The notes: generated by a model not told the origin, from the letters alone. Shown: positions 26,306 through 35,771, counted from the stretch's first letter. The stretch: 64,000 nt of DNA from Gillisia lutea (GCF_021568705.1 NZ_JAKGTH010000006.1:912759-976758); one strand, 5' to 3'. Numbers and translations: made by a program.

Positions 26306-28173
26306 TATTTATTAATTGTAAAAGGTTCCCCGCTAATTGGTTTAGCATATTCTTCTTCCAGACTATGAGTAAGTATCCAGTCTTCCATGTCGGTTCTTGT
26401 AATGGTCCCCTTTAAGTATTTTTCAATCATTAAACTGGCTATTCTTCCGGCGTATCTTCCACCCCAGTATCCGTTTTCTACAAATACTGCAAGAGCAATC
26501 TTTGGGTTGTCTACAGGAGCAAAAGCTATAAAGATGGAGTGGTCGGTTAGCTGCACGCGCTTTCCTCCAATTTTGGTGAAATTCTCTGCGGTACCTGTTT
26601 TTCCGGCTATTTCTATACCGGGAATGTTTAAACTTGCGGCAGTACCACTTTTGTATACCTGATGCATACCTTCAATTACCGGTTCGAAATGTCTTGGTTC
26701 TATTGTGGTGTATTTCTTTTCAGTAAATTCTTTTTGTTTAATAGATTGCCCATCCACTTCCTTAATCATATGTGGGGTATAGAACCATCCTTTATTAGCG
26801 ATGGCGGCAGTCATATTGGCTAACTGGATAGGGGTTAGAAGTACTTCTCCTTGCCCTATAGCGTTAGATAGAGTTGCGGTAGCATACCATTTATATGTGG
26901 GATAGTCGTATATCTGGTTGTAATACTTAGAATTCGGGATTTTACCTGGCCTACCTGTAGATAGATCTGATCCCAAATAATCACCTAAACCAAAACTATC
27001 CAGATGCTCTGCCCAGACATCTATACCTTGCTGCGGAGTAGGATATTTTTCTATTATTCGGCGGTAAACATTTGCAAAATAAGCATTGCAGGATTGAGCA
27101 ATCCCGGGTATCATATCTAACGGACTTGCGTGGGGATGGCACCCTAATTTACGACCTCTCCCATATACGTAGCCTCTGCTGCATGAAAACCTGTCGTGAA
27201 TATCTACTACGTCTTCTTGTAAAGCGATAAGGGCATTGATGGTTTTAAATGGGGAACCCGGAGGATATTCGGCAAGTAGGCCTCTATCATATAGGGGGCG
27301 TGCTATAGTGTCATAATATAATTTCGTAAAATTAGGAGAGCGTTTTCTTCCAACCAGTTGAGCCGGGTCGTAACTTGGAGCAGTAATCATTGTCAAGATT
27401 TCCCCTGTAGAGGGCTCAATAGCAACTATTCCTCCTCTTTTATTAAGCATCAGTTTTTCGCCATATGCTTGTAAAACTGCATCAATTGAAATGGTTAGGT
27501 CTTTTCCTTTTTTAGGGAGAGTGTCATAAATGCCTTCTTTATAAGGGCCAATAACTCGATTAAAGCGGTCTTTCTGGATATATTTTACTCCTTTAACTCC
27601 TCGAAGCATTTCTTCATACTGACCTTCTACGCCTTGTTTGCCAATTAAATCTCCTGAAATATAATAAGGATTGTCTTCAATTATTTTTCGGTTTACCTCG
27701 GCTATATAGCCTAAAACATTTGCAGCGCTTTCTGTTTGATAGTCTCGTAAAGAACGTTTCTGAATATAGAATCCTGGATAATTTCGCATTTTCTCTTGAA
27801 AGTATGCGTATTCCGATTTAGTTAGCTGCGGAACTATTATCGAAGGCAGCCTTGGAGAATATATCTTTGCTTTATCGAGTTTTATGCTGAGCTCTTCGGG
27901 TGTAATATTTAAAATTCGGCAAAATTCAGAAGTGTCAAAAGCTTTTACATTTCTTGGGATAGCCATGACATCATAGGAAGGCTGATTTGAAACCAGCAGT
28001 TCTCCATTTCGATCAAAAATATAACCTCGCTGAGGGTAATCGTACACAACTTTAATGGCGTTATCCTCAGACAAGCGTGCAAAAGATTCGTCTACAATTT
28101 GAAGATAGAAGAGCCTTCCAAGGAAAATGAACCCTGTTGTTAAAATGATGATGTAGAGGAGAAGCCTTCTCAT
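26305..28173 (-). CDS. mrdA: Penicillin-binding protein 2 (elongation transpeptidase)
   Basis: 622 residues. There is one N-terminal membrane helix (about 5-25), a PBP dimerisation domain (about 45-215) and a transpeptidase domain (about 245-600). The active-site motifs are S307-P-F-K310, S361-C-N363 and K525-T-G527. It cross-links peptidoglycan in the elongasome with RodA and the Mre proteins. It overlaps mreD by four bases (ATGA) and rodA by one base. The gene order mreB-mreC-mreD-mrdA-rodA is the classic one. Confidence 0.95.
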   Translation of the reverse strand: MRRLLLYIIILTTGFIFLGRLFYLQIVDESFARLSEDNAIKVVYDYPQRGYIFDRNGELLVSNQPSYDVMAIPRNVKAFDTSEFCRILNITPEELSIKLDKAKIYSPRLPSIIVPQLTKSEYAYFQEKMRNYPGFYIQKRSLRDYQTESAANVLGYIAEVNRKIIEDNPYYISGDLIGKQGVEGQYEEMLRGVKGVKYIQKDRFNRVIGPYKEGIYDTLPKKGKDLTISIDAVLQAYGEKLMLNKRGGIVAIEPSTGEILTMITAPSYDPAQLVGRKRSPNFTKLYYDTIARPLYDRGLLAEYPPGSPFKTINALIALQEDVVDIHDRFSCSRGYVYGRGRKLGCHPHASPLDMIPGIAQSCNAYFANVYRRIIEKYPTPQQGIDVWAEHLDSFGLGDYLGSDLSTGRPGKIPNSKYYNQIYDYPTYKWYATATLSNAIGQGEVLLTPIQLANMTAAIANKGWFYTPHMIKEVDGQSIKQKEFTEKKYTTIEPRHFEPVIEGMHQVYKSGTAASLNIPGIEIAGKTGTAENFTKIGGKRVQLTDHSIFIAFAPVDNPKIALAVFVENGYWGGRYAGRIASLMIEKYLKGTITRTDMEDWILTHSLEEEYAKPISGEPFTINK

Positions 28174-28676
28174 CGTTGCTTTTGTTTAAATAGTGTTAAG
28201 CTAATTAATATAAGCAGAATCGTGAATATTCCGGAAAATAATGTCTTCTTCAAGATCAAAAAGATATGTGAGAAATCAAACATTTCCAGGCTAAATAATA
28301 TTAAATGGTGTATGAAAACCACAATTATAATATAGCCCAGCCGTGCTTCAAAGGGAGTATTTGAAAGCTTTACCGATTGATAATCGTAGCTAATTCCAAA
28401 AGAAAACCGCAATACTGTAGGTCTAATAAAGGCTATCACCAAACAGGCTATGGCGTTTATTCCCCCACTGTCTTCAAAAGTGTCTAAGGTAATACCAAGT
28501 AAGAAAGCTGCCAGAATAAAAAATGATTGCGGGCTGTTTAAAGGGTATAATATTAAGAACATCACATATAAATACGGATTTACATAGCCTAAAAAATTGA
28601 TGTTATTTAGGAGCAATACCTGAAGTAATATCAGCACTACAAAACGGACGCTATTTGTGAGTATGGAATTAGTCAT
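28170..28676 (-). CDS. mreD: Rod-shape-determining protein MreD
   Basis: 168 residues, almost entirely hydrophobic with about five membrane helices (INFLGYVNPYLYVMF near the start). MreD sequences are poorly conserved, so the call rests on length, topology and the place between mreC and the PBP2 gene. It overlaps mreC by eight bases and the PBP2 gene by four. Confidence 0.88.
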   Translation of the reverse strand: MTNSILTNSVRFVVLILLQVLLLNNINFLGYVNPYLYVMFLILYPLNSPQSFFILAAFLLGITLDTFEDSGGINAIACLVIAFIRPTVLRFSFGISYDYQSVKLSNTPFEARLGYIIIVVFIHHLILFSLEMFDFSHIFLILKKTLFSGIFTILLILISLTLFKQKQR

Positions 28677-29490
28677 CGTTCTCTTCTAAAGCATTAATTT
28701 CTGCCTTGTCTTTGTTTTCAATTATATATACATATCCAATATTGGTCATATCATTGAAAAGCTTAATGTTGATGGTGTAATAACTTTCGTTAGTATCCAG
28801 TTTAAAATCGTCAATTCTTCCAATAGGGATTCCCTGAGGAAAAATTAGAGATTTTCCTCCGGTTATAATGGTGTCTCCTTTTTTAAGTGGGGCCAGTCTT
28901 GGCACATCAACCAACTGAACAATATTGGGATCTTTTCCGTCCCAAATAAGCGAACCAAAATGATTGGTTCTTTTTAATTGCGCATTTATTTTGGAGCTGC
29001 TATTTAAAATTGAGATTACCCGAGAGTAATTTTTAGAGGCATTATCGACAATTCCTACAATTCCTTGGCTGGTTACTACTCCATATTCCGCTTCTATACC
29101 AGCGCTTTTCCCCTTATCGAGGGTGATATAATTATCTACTTTAGAGTAATTGTTGCTAATAACTTTAGCTGTACGAAACTCGTAGATTCCGGAAAAGGAC
29201 AGTGAGTCTAAATGGTTTTTGGTTAAGCTAGTATCAGGAATATTAGATAATAAACCTCTTAGTTGCTGATTCTCTTCTAGAAGTCGCTTATTATAATCGT
29301 CTAAATGAAAATAGGTCTGCACCCCATTGGCCCATCGGTAAATACCTCCGGTCACGAAATTCGCAGAACTTATAAATTTACTCTTGTGATAGGAGTGCGA
29401 CTGAATAGTTAAAAATAGGGATAGAACTAGCAGCAACAGGAATAAGATGTTATTCTTATTGCGGATAAGAAAATTAAATATCTGCTGCAT
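28669..29490 (-). CDS. mreC: Rod-shape-determining protein MreC
   Basis: 273 residues with one N-terminal membrane helix (about 12-27), a short coiled coil (about 55-85) and a beta-rich periplasmic domain holding YITLDKGKSAGI and GVVTSQGIVGIV, typical of MreC. It links cytosolic MreB to the periplasmic wall synthases and activates PBP2-RodA. It follows mreB by ten bases and overlaps mreD. Confidence 0.94.
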   Translation of the reverse strand: MQQIFNFLIRNKNNILFLLLLVLSLFLTIQSHSYHKSKFISSANFVTGGIYRWANGVQTYFHLDDYNKRLLEENQQLRGLLSNIPDTSLTKNHLDSLSFSGIYEFRTAKVISNNYSKVDNYITLDKGKSAGIEAEYGVVTSQGIVGIVDNASKNYSRVISILNSSSKINAQLKRTNHFGSLIWDGKDPNIVQLVDVPRLAPLKKGDTIITGGKSLIFPQGIPIGRIDDFKLDTNESYYTINIKLFNDMTNIGYVYIIENKDKAEINALEENDD

Positions 29491-29500
29491 AAGTTAGTTC

Positions 29501-30529
29501 CTACTTTATCAAAATTCCTTTGTAACGGCTTAGGTTTTTAAGGCATATTCCTGTTCCTCTAACTACGGCTCTTAATGGGTCTTCAGCAATATATACAGGA
29601 AGATCTGTTTTTAAAGAAAGACGTTTGTCTAATCCTCTAAGCATAGAACCACCCCCGGCTAAATAGATACCCGTATTATAGATATCGGCAGCAAGTTCTG
29701 GCGGTGTTTGAGATAATGTTTCCATTACGGCATCTTCAATACGTAAAATAGACTTGTCTAATGCTTTTGCGATCTCTCTATAAGATATTTGAACCTGCTT
29801 AGGTTTTCCTGTAAGAAGGTCACGACCCTGAACGCTCATTTCTTCTGGCGGAACTTCAAGATCTTCGGTAGCCGCACCAATTTGAATCTTTATTTTTTCG
29901 GCAGTGCGTTCTCCTACGTATAAGTTATGCTGAGTACGCATATAATATACGATGTCATTTGTGAAAACATCTCCTGCAATCTTAATAGATTTATCGCATA
30001 CAATACCTCCTAAGGCTATTACTGCAATCTCGGTGGTACCACCTCCTATATCTACTATCATGTTTCCTTTAGGTTGCATGATATCTACCCCAATTCCAAT
30101 AGCCGCAGCCATAGGCTCGTGTATAAGATATACTTCTTTTCCATTTACTCGCTCGGCACTTTCTTTTACTGCGCGCATCTCAACCTCCGTAATACCGGAA
30201 GGGATACAAATTACCATTCTTAAGGCCGGAGTGAACATCTTCTTTTTAAGTGCCGGAATTTCTTTGATAAACATGCTTATCATTTTCTCACTGGCATCAA
30301 AATCGGCAATTACTCCATCTTTCAAAGGACGGATTGTTTTGATGTTTTCATGGGTTTTCCCCTGCATCATGGCAGCTTCTTTTCCCACAGCAATAATTTT
30401 TCCCGTAGTTCTATCGCGGGCAACAATAGAAGGGCTATCCACCACTACCTTGTCATTATGAATGACAAGGGTATTAGCGGTTCCTAAATCTATTGCTATT
30501 TCTTCAATGAGAAAATCAAAAAATCCCAT
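29501..30529 (-). CDS. mreB: Rod-shape-determining actin homologue MreB
   Basis: 342 residues, normal length. Actin-fold motifs are the phosphate-1 loop DLGTANT (about 15-21), VDIGGGTTEIAVI for phosphate 2 and YLAGGGSMLRGL for adenosine binding. It forms membrane-bound filaments that guide the elongation machinery. purH lies 35 bases upstream in the same direction, so mreB may be read from the purH promoter. The small gap has no obvious promoter of its own. Confidence 0.97.
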   Translation of the reverse strand: MGFFDFLIEEIAIDLGTANTLVIHNDKVVVDSPSIVARDRTTGKIIAVGKEAAMMQGKTHENIKTIRPLKDGVIADFDASEKMISMFIKEIPALKKKMFTPALRMVICIPSGITEVEMRAVKESAERVNGKEVYLIHEPMAAAIGIGVDIMQPKGNMIVDIGGGTTEIAVIALGGIVCDKSIKIAGDVFTNDIVYYMRTQHNLYVGERTAEKIKIQIGAATEDLEVPPEEMSVQGRDLLTGKPKQVQISYREIAKALDKSILRIEDAVMETLSQTPPELAADIYNTGIYLAGGGSMLRGLDKRLSLKTDLPVYIAEDPLRAVVRGTGICLKNLSRYKGILIK

Positions 30530-30564
30530 AGTATGTATGTTGAGGTTAGGTAAATGTAATAAAT

Positions 30565-32097
30565 TTAATGTTTAAAATGTCTTGTTCCAGTCATTACCAT
30601 TGCTATGTTGTGTTCATTGCAATAATCGATGCTCAACTGGTCTTTTATAGATCCCCCCGGTTGTATAACGGCCGTTATTCCTGCATTTCCTGCAATTTCC
30701 ACACAATCTGGAAATGGGAAGAAAGCATCACTCGCCATTACAGCACCATTTAAATCGAAATTAAAAGAGTTTGCTTTTTCAATACTGTGTGTTAAGGCAT
30801 CTACTCTTGAGGTTTGTCCTGTTCCACTAGCCAGTAATTGTTTGTTTTTTGCTAAAACGATGGTATTAGATTTTGTGTGTTTGCAGATTTTAGAGGCAAA
30901 AATCAAATCATTTAACTCGTTTGAGCTTGGTTTATTGTTGGTGGCTTCTGTTAAATCTTCCACCGCATCAGTAATGTTATCTTTATCTTGAACTAAAACT
31001 CCGTTTAAACAGGTTCTTACCAGTTTTTCAGGCATTTCAGTCTCTTTTTGAACAAGGATGATTCTGTTTTTCTTTCCTTTTAGAATTTCTAAAGCTTCAG
31101 AAGAATATGAAGGAGCAATTACCACTTCACAAAATAATTTATGGATCTCTTCAGCAGTAGCTCTATCAATTTCAGTGTTGCTTATTAGAACCCCGCCAAA
31201 TGCCGATACAGGGTCTCCTGCAAGCGCATCTACATAAGCTTCCGAAATACTATCTCTTTGTGCCAAACCACAAGCGTTATTGTGCTTTAAGATAGCAAAG
31301 GTAGGAGCGTCGTTTTTAAACTCGTTCATCAAGTTCACGGCAGCATCTACATCAAGTAAGTTATTGTAAGATAACTCTTTTCCGTGCTCCTGATCGAAAA
31401 TAGCGTCGAAATCTCCAAAGAATGTTCCTTTTTGATGTGGGTTCTCTCCGTAACGAAGTTCTTTTCCATTTGAAAAGCTTTGTTTATATACGTTCTCTTC
31501 GGAATTTGAATTGAAAAAGTTGAAGATGGCAGTATCGTAATGGGAGGAAATCTGAAAAGATTTTCCAGCAAAACGCTTGCGATCTTCCAAAGAAGTACGA
31601 CCTTCTTTTGAAGAAATCAAGGCTAAGAATTCGGCATAATCATTTACAGATGATACACAAAGTACATCTTTAAAGTTTTTTGCAGCTGCGCGAATAAGTG
31701 AAATTCCTCCGATATCGATCTTCTCGATAATGTCTTGTTCAGAAGCACCCGAAGCAACTGTTTTCTCAAAAGGGTATAAATCTACTATCACAATATCAAT
31801 TTGAGGAATGTCGTATTCCTTCATTTCAGCAACATCAGAAGCATTATCTTGTCGGTTAAGTATTCCTCCAAAAACTTTTGGGTGTAAAGTTTTTACTCTT
31901 CCGCCTAAAATGGAAGGGTAAGAAGTAAGGTCTTCTACAGGAATAACGGGTATCCCCATGTCTGTGATAAACTTCTCTGTACCACCTGTTGAATAAATAG
32001 TAATACCTAATTGATTTAGCTTTTCTACGATGGGCCCTAGACCATCTTTGCTAAAGACCGAGATCAATGCAGATTTCGCTGATTTTAAATTGCTCAT
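30565..32097 (-). CDS. purH: Bifunctional AICAR transformylase / IMP cyclohydrolase PurH
   Basis: 510 residues in two domains. The N-terminal MGS-like IMP cyclohydrolase (about 1-145) begins ALISVFSKDGL with STGGTEKFI. The C-terminal AICAR formyltransferase has the KHNNACG and VMASDAFFPFPDCVEIAG signatures. It catalyses the last two steps of IMP synthesis. It is upstream of the mre operon on the same strand, an order seen in other flavobacteria. A minus-strand TACTTTTG box lies 23 bases before the ATG. Confidence 0.96.
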   Translation of the reverse strand: MSNLKSAKSALISVFSKDGLGPIVEKLNQLGITIYSTGGTEKFITDMGIPVIPVEDLTSYPSILGGRVKTLHPKVFGGILNRQDNASDVAEMKEYDIPQIDIVIVDLYPFEKTVASGASEQDIIEKIDIGGISLIRAAAKNFKDVLCVSSVNDYAEFLALISSKEGRTSLEDRKRFAGKSFQISSHYDTAIFNFFNSNSEENVYKQSFSNGKELRYGENPHQKGTFFGDFDAIFDQEHGKELSYNNLLDVDAAVNLMNEFKNDAPTFAILKHNNACGLAQRDSISEAYVDALAGDPVSAFGGVLISNTEIDRATAEEIHKLFCEVVIAPSYSSEALEILKGKKNRIILVQKETEMPEKLVRTCLNGVLVQDKDNITDAVEDLTEATNNKPSSNELNDLIFASKICKHTKSNTIVLAKNKQLLASGTGQTSRVDALTHSIEKANSFNFDLNGAVMASDAFFPFPDCVEIAGNAGITAVIQPGGSIKDQLSIDYCNEHNIAMVMTGTRHFKH

Positions 32098-32119
32098 TGT
32101 GTTGTGTTTGTTAGGCTTG

Positions 32120-32127
32120 CAAAAGTA
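32120..32127 (-). promoter_or_regulatory. Candidate -7 promoter box for purH-mre
   Basis: The minus strand reads TACTTTTG, an exact TAnnTTTG match, with 22 bases to the purH start codon. A TTTG lies upstream but only about 12 bases away, shorter than the usual 17-23, so the -33 element is not convincing. Confidence 0.45.
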
Positions 32128-32239
32128 ATTAATTAGCTACAAAATCTAAAGATCTGAGGTTTTATTTCTTAAAAAAAATGTAACGAAAATATAGTGTTGG
32201 CGTCTTACCTTTATTGGATGCAAAACACCTAATTTAATT

Positions 32240-33493
32240 ATGCTGATTTACTTAAGGGTTTTAAAAGAAAGTTTCAATTTTGCTATCAATGCATTACGAA
32301 ACAATAAGCTGCGTACTTTCCTGTCTCTTCTAGGGGTGACCATTGGAATTTTCTCCATTATTGGAGTGCTTGCAGCGGTAGATTCTTTAGATAAAGAGAT
32401 CAAGGGAAGTTTAAGTTCTCTAGACAACAGCACCATTATTTTAATGCGATTTTCTTTTGGTCCTTCCGAGATACCTCAATGGAAAAGGCAACAATTCCCT
32501 GATGTTTCTTATGAAGAATTTCAGTACCTGGATAGAAATTTACCCGATGTGGAAGCTGCTACCTATGCTTTAAATGTACCCAGAGAGACCATTAAATTTG
32601 AAGAAAAAACGGTTTCTAGTGTAGATATAGGTGCGGTTACCGATGATTATTACCAAATAGAATCTTTACAACTCGCAGAAGGTAGATTTTTTAATGAAGC
32701 TGAATCTGTAAGTGGGTCTCCGGTGGTGATATTGGGGCATGAGATTGCACAAAACCTTTTTGGTGATAGCGATCCGTTAGGAAAACAGGTTAGAATGTAC
32801 GGCCGGAAATTTTCGGTAATTGGGGTGTTGAAAAAAGAAGGAGCTGGTCTTTTTGGTGGCTCTAAAGATACCAGTGCTTTTTTACCGGTGAATGTGGTAA
32901 GAAGGATTTTTGGTGATAATAATAAATCGACCTTCCCTCAAATCATTATCAAACCTACGGATGATGTGGATAATGCCGAATTTATAGCGGTATTAACTCA
33001 GCAGCTAAGGAATTTTAGAGGCTTAAAGCCAGATGAGGTGAGTAATTTCTTTGTGAATCAATTACAAGGTTTTGCAGATCTTATTGATAATATTACAGGA
33101 CAAATGAATTTTATAGGTCTTATTATTAGTGGGTTTTCCTTACTGGTAGGAGGTTTTGGGATTGCTAATATCATGTTTGTAAGCGTTAAGGAGCGTACCA
33201 ACCTTATTGGTATTCAAAAATCTTTGGGAGCTAAGAATAAGTTCATTTTATTTCAATTCTTATTTGAGGCGGTAATTCTCGCTGTAATTGGAGGTTTGAT
33301 AGGTTTATTCCTGGTATGGGTGATATCACTCCTGGCATCTCAATTTACAGGCGATTTTGAATTCGTGCTATCTCCATGGAATATGTTCTTGGGAACTGCA
33401 GTGTCAGCAGTAATAGGGTTGATATCAGGGATCATCCCAGCTATTTCAGCATCTAAATTAGATCCTGTAGAGGCTATTAGAACGGGAATGTAA
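32240..33493 (+). CDS. MacB-type ABC transporter permease (FtsX family)
   Basis: 417 residues. A first membrane helix (about 25-47) is followed by a large MacB periplasmic core domain (about 48-250) and an FtsX permease domain with three helices (about 285-405). The C-terminus ASKLDPVEAIRTGM is the typical MacB ending. No ATP-binding subunit is adjacent, so the partner must be elsewhere. Such mechanotransmission transporters drive lipoprotein, peptide or drug export. The substrate is unknown. It ends before a strong terminator. Confidence 0.92.
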   Translation: MLIYLRVLKESFNFAINALRNNKLRTFLSLLGVTIGIFSIIGVLAAVDSLDKEIKGSLSSLDNSTIILMRFSFGPSEIPQWKRQQFPDVSYEEFQYLDRNLPDVEAATYALNVPRETIKFEEKTVSSVDIGAVTDDYYQIESLQLAEGRFFNEAESVSGSPVVILGHEIAQNLFGDSDPLGKQVRMYGRKFSVIGVLKKEGAGLFGGSKDTSAFLPVNVVRRIFGDNNKSTFPQIIIKPTDDVDNAEFIAVLTQQLRNFRGLKPDEVSNFFVNQLQGFADLIDNITGQMNFIGLIISGFSLLVGGFGIANIMFVSVKERTNLIGIQKSLGAKNKFILFQFLFEAVILAVIGGLIGLFLVWVISLLASQFTGDFEFVLSPWNMFLGTAVSAVIGLISGIIPAISASKLDPVEAIRTGM

Positions 33494-33509
33494 ATTCGAA
33501 AATTAAAAG

Positions 33510-33540
33510 AAAAAGGCTCATCCTAGGATGAGCCTTTTTC
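33510..33540. terminator. Bidirectional intrinsic terminator
   Basis: A near-perfect palindrome with arms AAAAAGGCTCATCC and GGATGAGCCTTTTT around TA. It lies between the convergent permease and GAF-protein genes. Confidence 0.9.
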
Positions 33541-33558
33541 TTTTATATGTTTTTTAAA

Positions 33559-34017
33559 TTAGCTAAGTATCTTGGCTACTTCTTTGTTCACAAATTCTAA
33601 GAATAGTTCATCTTCCTTAGAAAATGGATTGGCAGTGTGTGAATCTATATCAATTTGCCCGATATTCTCTCCATTAACAAATAACGGAATCACGATCTCT
33701 GCTTTTACAAACATGCTGCAAGCAATATAGTTGTCCTGTGCTTTTACATCGGCCACCACAAAGTTCTCATTAGATACCGCAACTTGTCCGCAAATTCCCT
33801 TTCCAAATGGAATAATGATGTGATCTGTGGGTTCTCCGGCAAAGGATCTTAATTTAAGTTCTTCTTTATCACCATTTTTAAAATAAAACCCTACCCAATC
33901 ATAATAGGGAATGCTTTCTTTTAAGAGCTCACAAATCTGCGTCATTCTATGGTCTACAGATAATTCTTCAGTATTTAATATGGCGGTAACCTTCGGTTTT
34001 AATTCTTGAAATGGCAT
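33559..34017 (-). CDS. GAF-domain free methionine-R-sulfoxide reductase (fRMsr)
   Basis: 152 residues from the ATG at 34017. An in-frame TTG at 34035 would add six residues and lies inside the divergent promoter region. A single GAF domain carries the fRMsr cysteines: C76 in GKGICGQV and C100 in NYIACSMF, the latter matching the catalytic Cys of E. coli fRMsr. It reduces free L-methionine-(R)-sulfoxide with thioredoxin. It is transcribed divergently from the exosortase gene. Confidence 0.85.
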   Translation of the reverse strand: MPFQELKPKVTAILNTEELSVDHRMTQICELLKESIPYYDWVGFYFKNGDKEELKLRSFAGEPTDHIIIPFGKGICGQVAVSNENFVVADVKAQDNYIACSMFVKAEIVIPLFVNGENIGQIDIDSHTANPFSKEDELFLEFVNKEVAKILS

Positions 34018-34023
34018 AACTGT

Positions 34024-34031
34024 TATTTTTG
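34024..34031 (+). promoter_or_regulatory. Candidate -7 promoter box for the exosortase F genes
   Basis: TATTTTTG matches TAnnTTTG exactly and ends 24 bases before the xrtF ATG at 34056. The -33 region is only T-rich with no clean TTTG. If used, translation from the TTG at 34029 would be impossible, which supports the later ATG. Confidence 0.45.
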
Positions 34032-34055
34032 GCAAAAGTATTTAAAAATATTAGG

Positions 34056-34655
34056 ATGCTACGCCTTCAATTTTCTATAAATTTGTTAAAACAAGATACT
34101 TCATTGCTCCAGCTATTTATAAAATACAAATCTGTATTAGCCTTCATACTCACCTTTTTGGGGAGTTATCTGGCCTTATCATTCATATATGGCTTGTATT
34201 TGGATCTTTTTCAATCTTCAAAATATTTTCCTGATTTCTTCACATATGTGGTAGCTCGAAAAAGTGAAGCACTCATAGAATTTCTAGGTTATGCCTCTGA
34301 AGTAGTTCCAAATCAAGGAGAGCCCTCTATGAAATTATACGTTGAAGGGGTTTTTCTTGCTCGAATAGTTGAAGGGTGTAATTCTATTAGCATTATAATT
34401 CTTTTTATTTCATTTTTATTTTCCTTTTTTGGAAAATTTAAAACCACAATGTTGTACTTAATGGGGGGAGTTATCACAATTTATGTCATCAATATTTTTA
34501 GAATTGCACTTTTAAGTATAACTCTATATGAATATCCCCAGTACACTACATTTCTGCATAGTGTAGTTTTTCCGCTTATTATTTATGGTACAGTGTTTAT
34601 ATTATGGGTGTTCTGGGTACGTATTTTCTCTAAACCCATAAGAAATGAAGGCTAG
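34056..34655 (+). CDS. xrtF: Exosortase family protein XrtF
   Basis: 199 residues from the ATG at 34056, chosen over a TTG at 34029. Several membrane helices carry the exosortase triad: C108 in VEGCNSISII, R149 in NIFRIALL and H168 in FLHSVVFP. Exosortases are membrane transpeptidases that recognise C-terminal tripartite sorting signals, comparable to sortase or archaeosortase. XrtF is the flavobacterial branch. It overlaps the next gene, its known partner, by eleven bases. No obvious substrate with a C-terminal sorting signal is encoded in this window. Confidence 0.88.
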   Translation: MLRLQFSINLLKQDTSLLQLFIKYKSVLAFILTFLGSYLALSFIYGLYLDLFQSSKYFPDFFTYVVARKSEALIEFLGYASEVVPNQGEPSMKLYVEGVFLARIVEGCNSISIIILFISFLFSFFGKFKTTMLYLMGGVITIYVINIFRIALLSITLYEYPQYTTFLHSVVFPLIIYGTVFILWVFWVRIFSKPIRNEG

Positions 34656-35103
34656 ATATAGGGTAATTGGTATTGGGGGGCTGGTGGTGCTATTAGCGCT
34701 TATACGGTTTTATGAGCACCAACTTTTTTATGATCCTTTTCTGTCTTTTTATGAAGATGATTATTTACGTGGTAAAATTCCTCAGTTTGCAACCTTTAAG
34801 CTCATACTAAATGTGGTTTTCAGATTCTGGCTGAATACTTCGGTTTGCTTAGCAATTATCTATGTGGCTTTCCTAAGCAGAAATATTGTGAAATTCTCCC
34901 TAGTCTTGTATGCTATCCTGTTCTTGATTTGTCTTACCTTATTTATATTTTTTATATCAAATACTAGTGATATGCATTATCAAACTTTATTCTACGTAAG
35001 AAGATTTTTAATACACCCGATTTTTGTAATTATTTTATTACCAGCATTTTATTATTACCGACTCAAGAAACGTCAATCCTCAAAATTCAAAAGTATTTCC
35101 TGA
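34645..35103 (+). CDS. Exosortase F system-associated membrane protein
   Basis: 152 residues with about four membrane helices, a short conserved N-terminal part (FYEHQLFYDPFLSFYEDDYL) and a basic C-terminus. Flavobacterial xrtF genes are regularly followed by this protein, and here the two overlap by eleven bases. The function is unknown. Cotranslation suggests a complex with the exosortase. Confidence 0.82.
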   Translation: MKARYRVIGIGGLVVLLALIRFYEHQLFYDPFLSFYEDDYLRGKIPQFATFKLILNVVFRFWLNTSVCLAIIYVAFLSRNIVKFSLVLYAILFLICLTLFIFFISNTSDMHYQTLFYVRRFLIHPIFVIILLPAFYYYRLKKRQSSKFKSIS

Positions 35104-35205
35104 AAATCTTAAAGTGAAACCTTTAAAATTTCCAGTATTTTTGACGGGATAATTATAGTTGTTGTTTCTAAAATTTAGAGACTATCTCATATTTTAATTA
35201 TTGTT

Positions 35206-35213
35206 TATATTTG
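35206..35213 (+). promoter_or_regulatory. Candidate -7 promoter box before the copper cluster
   Basis: TATATTTG matches TAnnTTTG exactly and is followed only five bases later by the ATG at 35219. If it is used, the transcript would start at or just beside the start codon and be leaderless or nearly so. No TTTG is found at the -33 distance, so a regulator may be needed. Confidence 0.5.
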
Positions 35214-35218
35214 TACGG

Positions 35219-35635
35219 ATGAAAAGTGGTTTACATAGATCGATCTCTGTTGCATTGGCATTTTTAGTGCTAGTGTCCACATTTTCATTTTCTATAGACA
35301 AACATTTTTGTGGGAGTATTCTTGTAGATCAGGCTGTGTTTTCAAAAGCCAAGTCTTGCGGAATGGAAATGAAGATGGACGAATCTTCTTCCATGGCTTC
35401 CTTAGAAAAGGACTCTTGTTGCAGTAATGAAAAAGTATCTATTGATGGTCAGGATGAATTGAAGTTAAATTTTGATTCGCTGGATTTACAACAACAGATT
35501 TTTGTTGCTTCATACACTTACACTTATTTAAATTTATTCGAAGTATTACCTAAACAGGTAACACCTTTCGATGATTATTCTCCACCCTTACTGGTCACCG
35601 ATATACAGGTGTTAGATCAGGTTTTTCTTATTTGA
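35219..35635 (+). CDS. HYC_CC_PP family small secreted protein
   Basis: 138 residues from the ATG at 35219. The frame opens with a TTG six codons earlier, inside the candidate promoter. A signal-like hydrophobic segment (about 8-26) is followed by H29-F30-C31, a lone C47, the pair C67-C68 and the Pro pair P122-P123 near the C-terminus. These are the marks of the family named for them, found in Bacteroidota beside CusA/CzcA-type pumps. Cysteines and the Met-rich MEMKMD segment suggest metal binding in the periplasm. The biochemical role is not established. It is the first gene of the copper cluster. Confidence 0.82.
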   Translation: MKSGLHRSISVALAFLVLVSTFSFSIDKHFCGSILVDQAVFSKAKSCGMEMKMDESSSMASLEKDSCCSNEKVSIDGQDELKLNFDSLDLQQQIFVASYTYTYLNLFEVLPKQVTPFDDYSPPLLVTDIQVLDQVFLI

Positions 35636-35771
35636 TAATTTTTTAATACTCAGGAATTCACAGCTCATAAAGGCTGCTGTATTTATTATTGCTGCTTTAT
35701 AAACACAATTCCATGTGTCTTTACAAGCTCAACTTAAATTGAGATGTTTTAAAATTTTTCAGATACTATAG

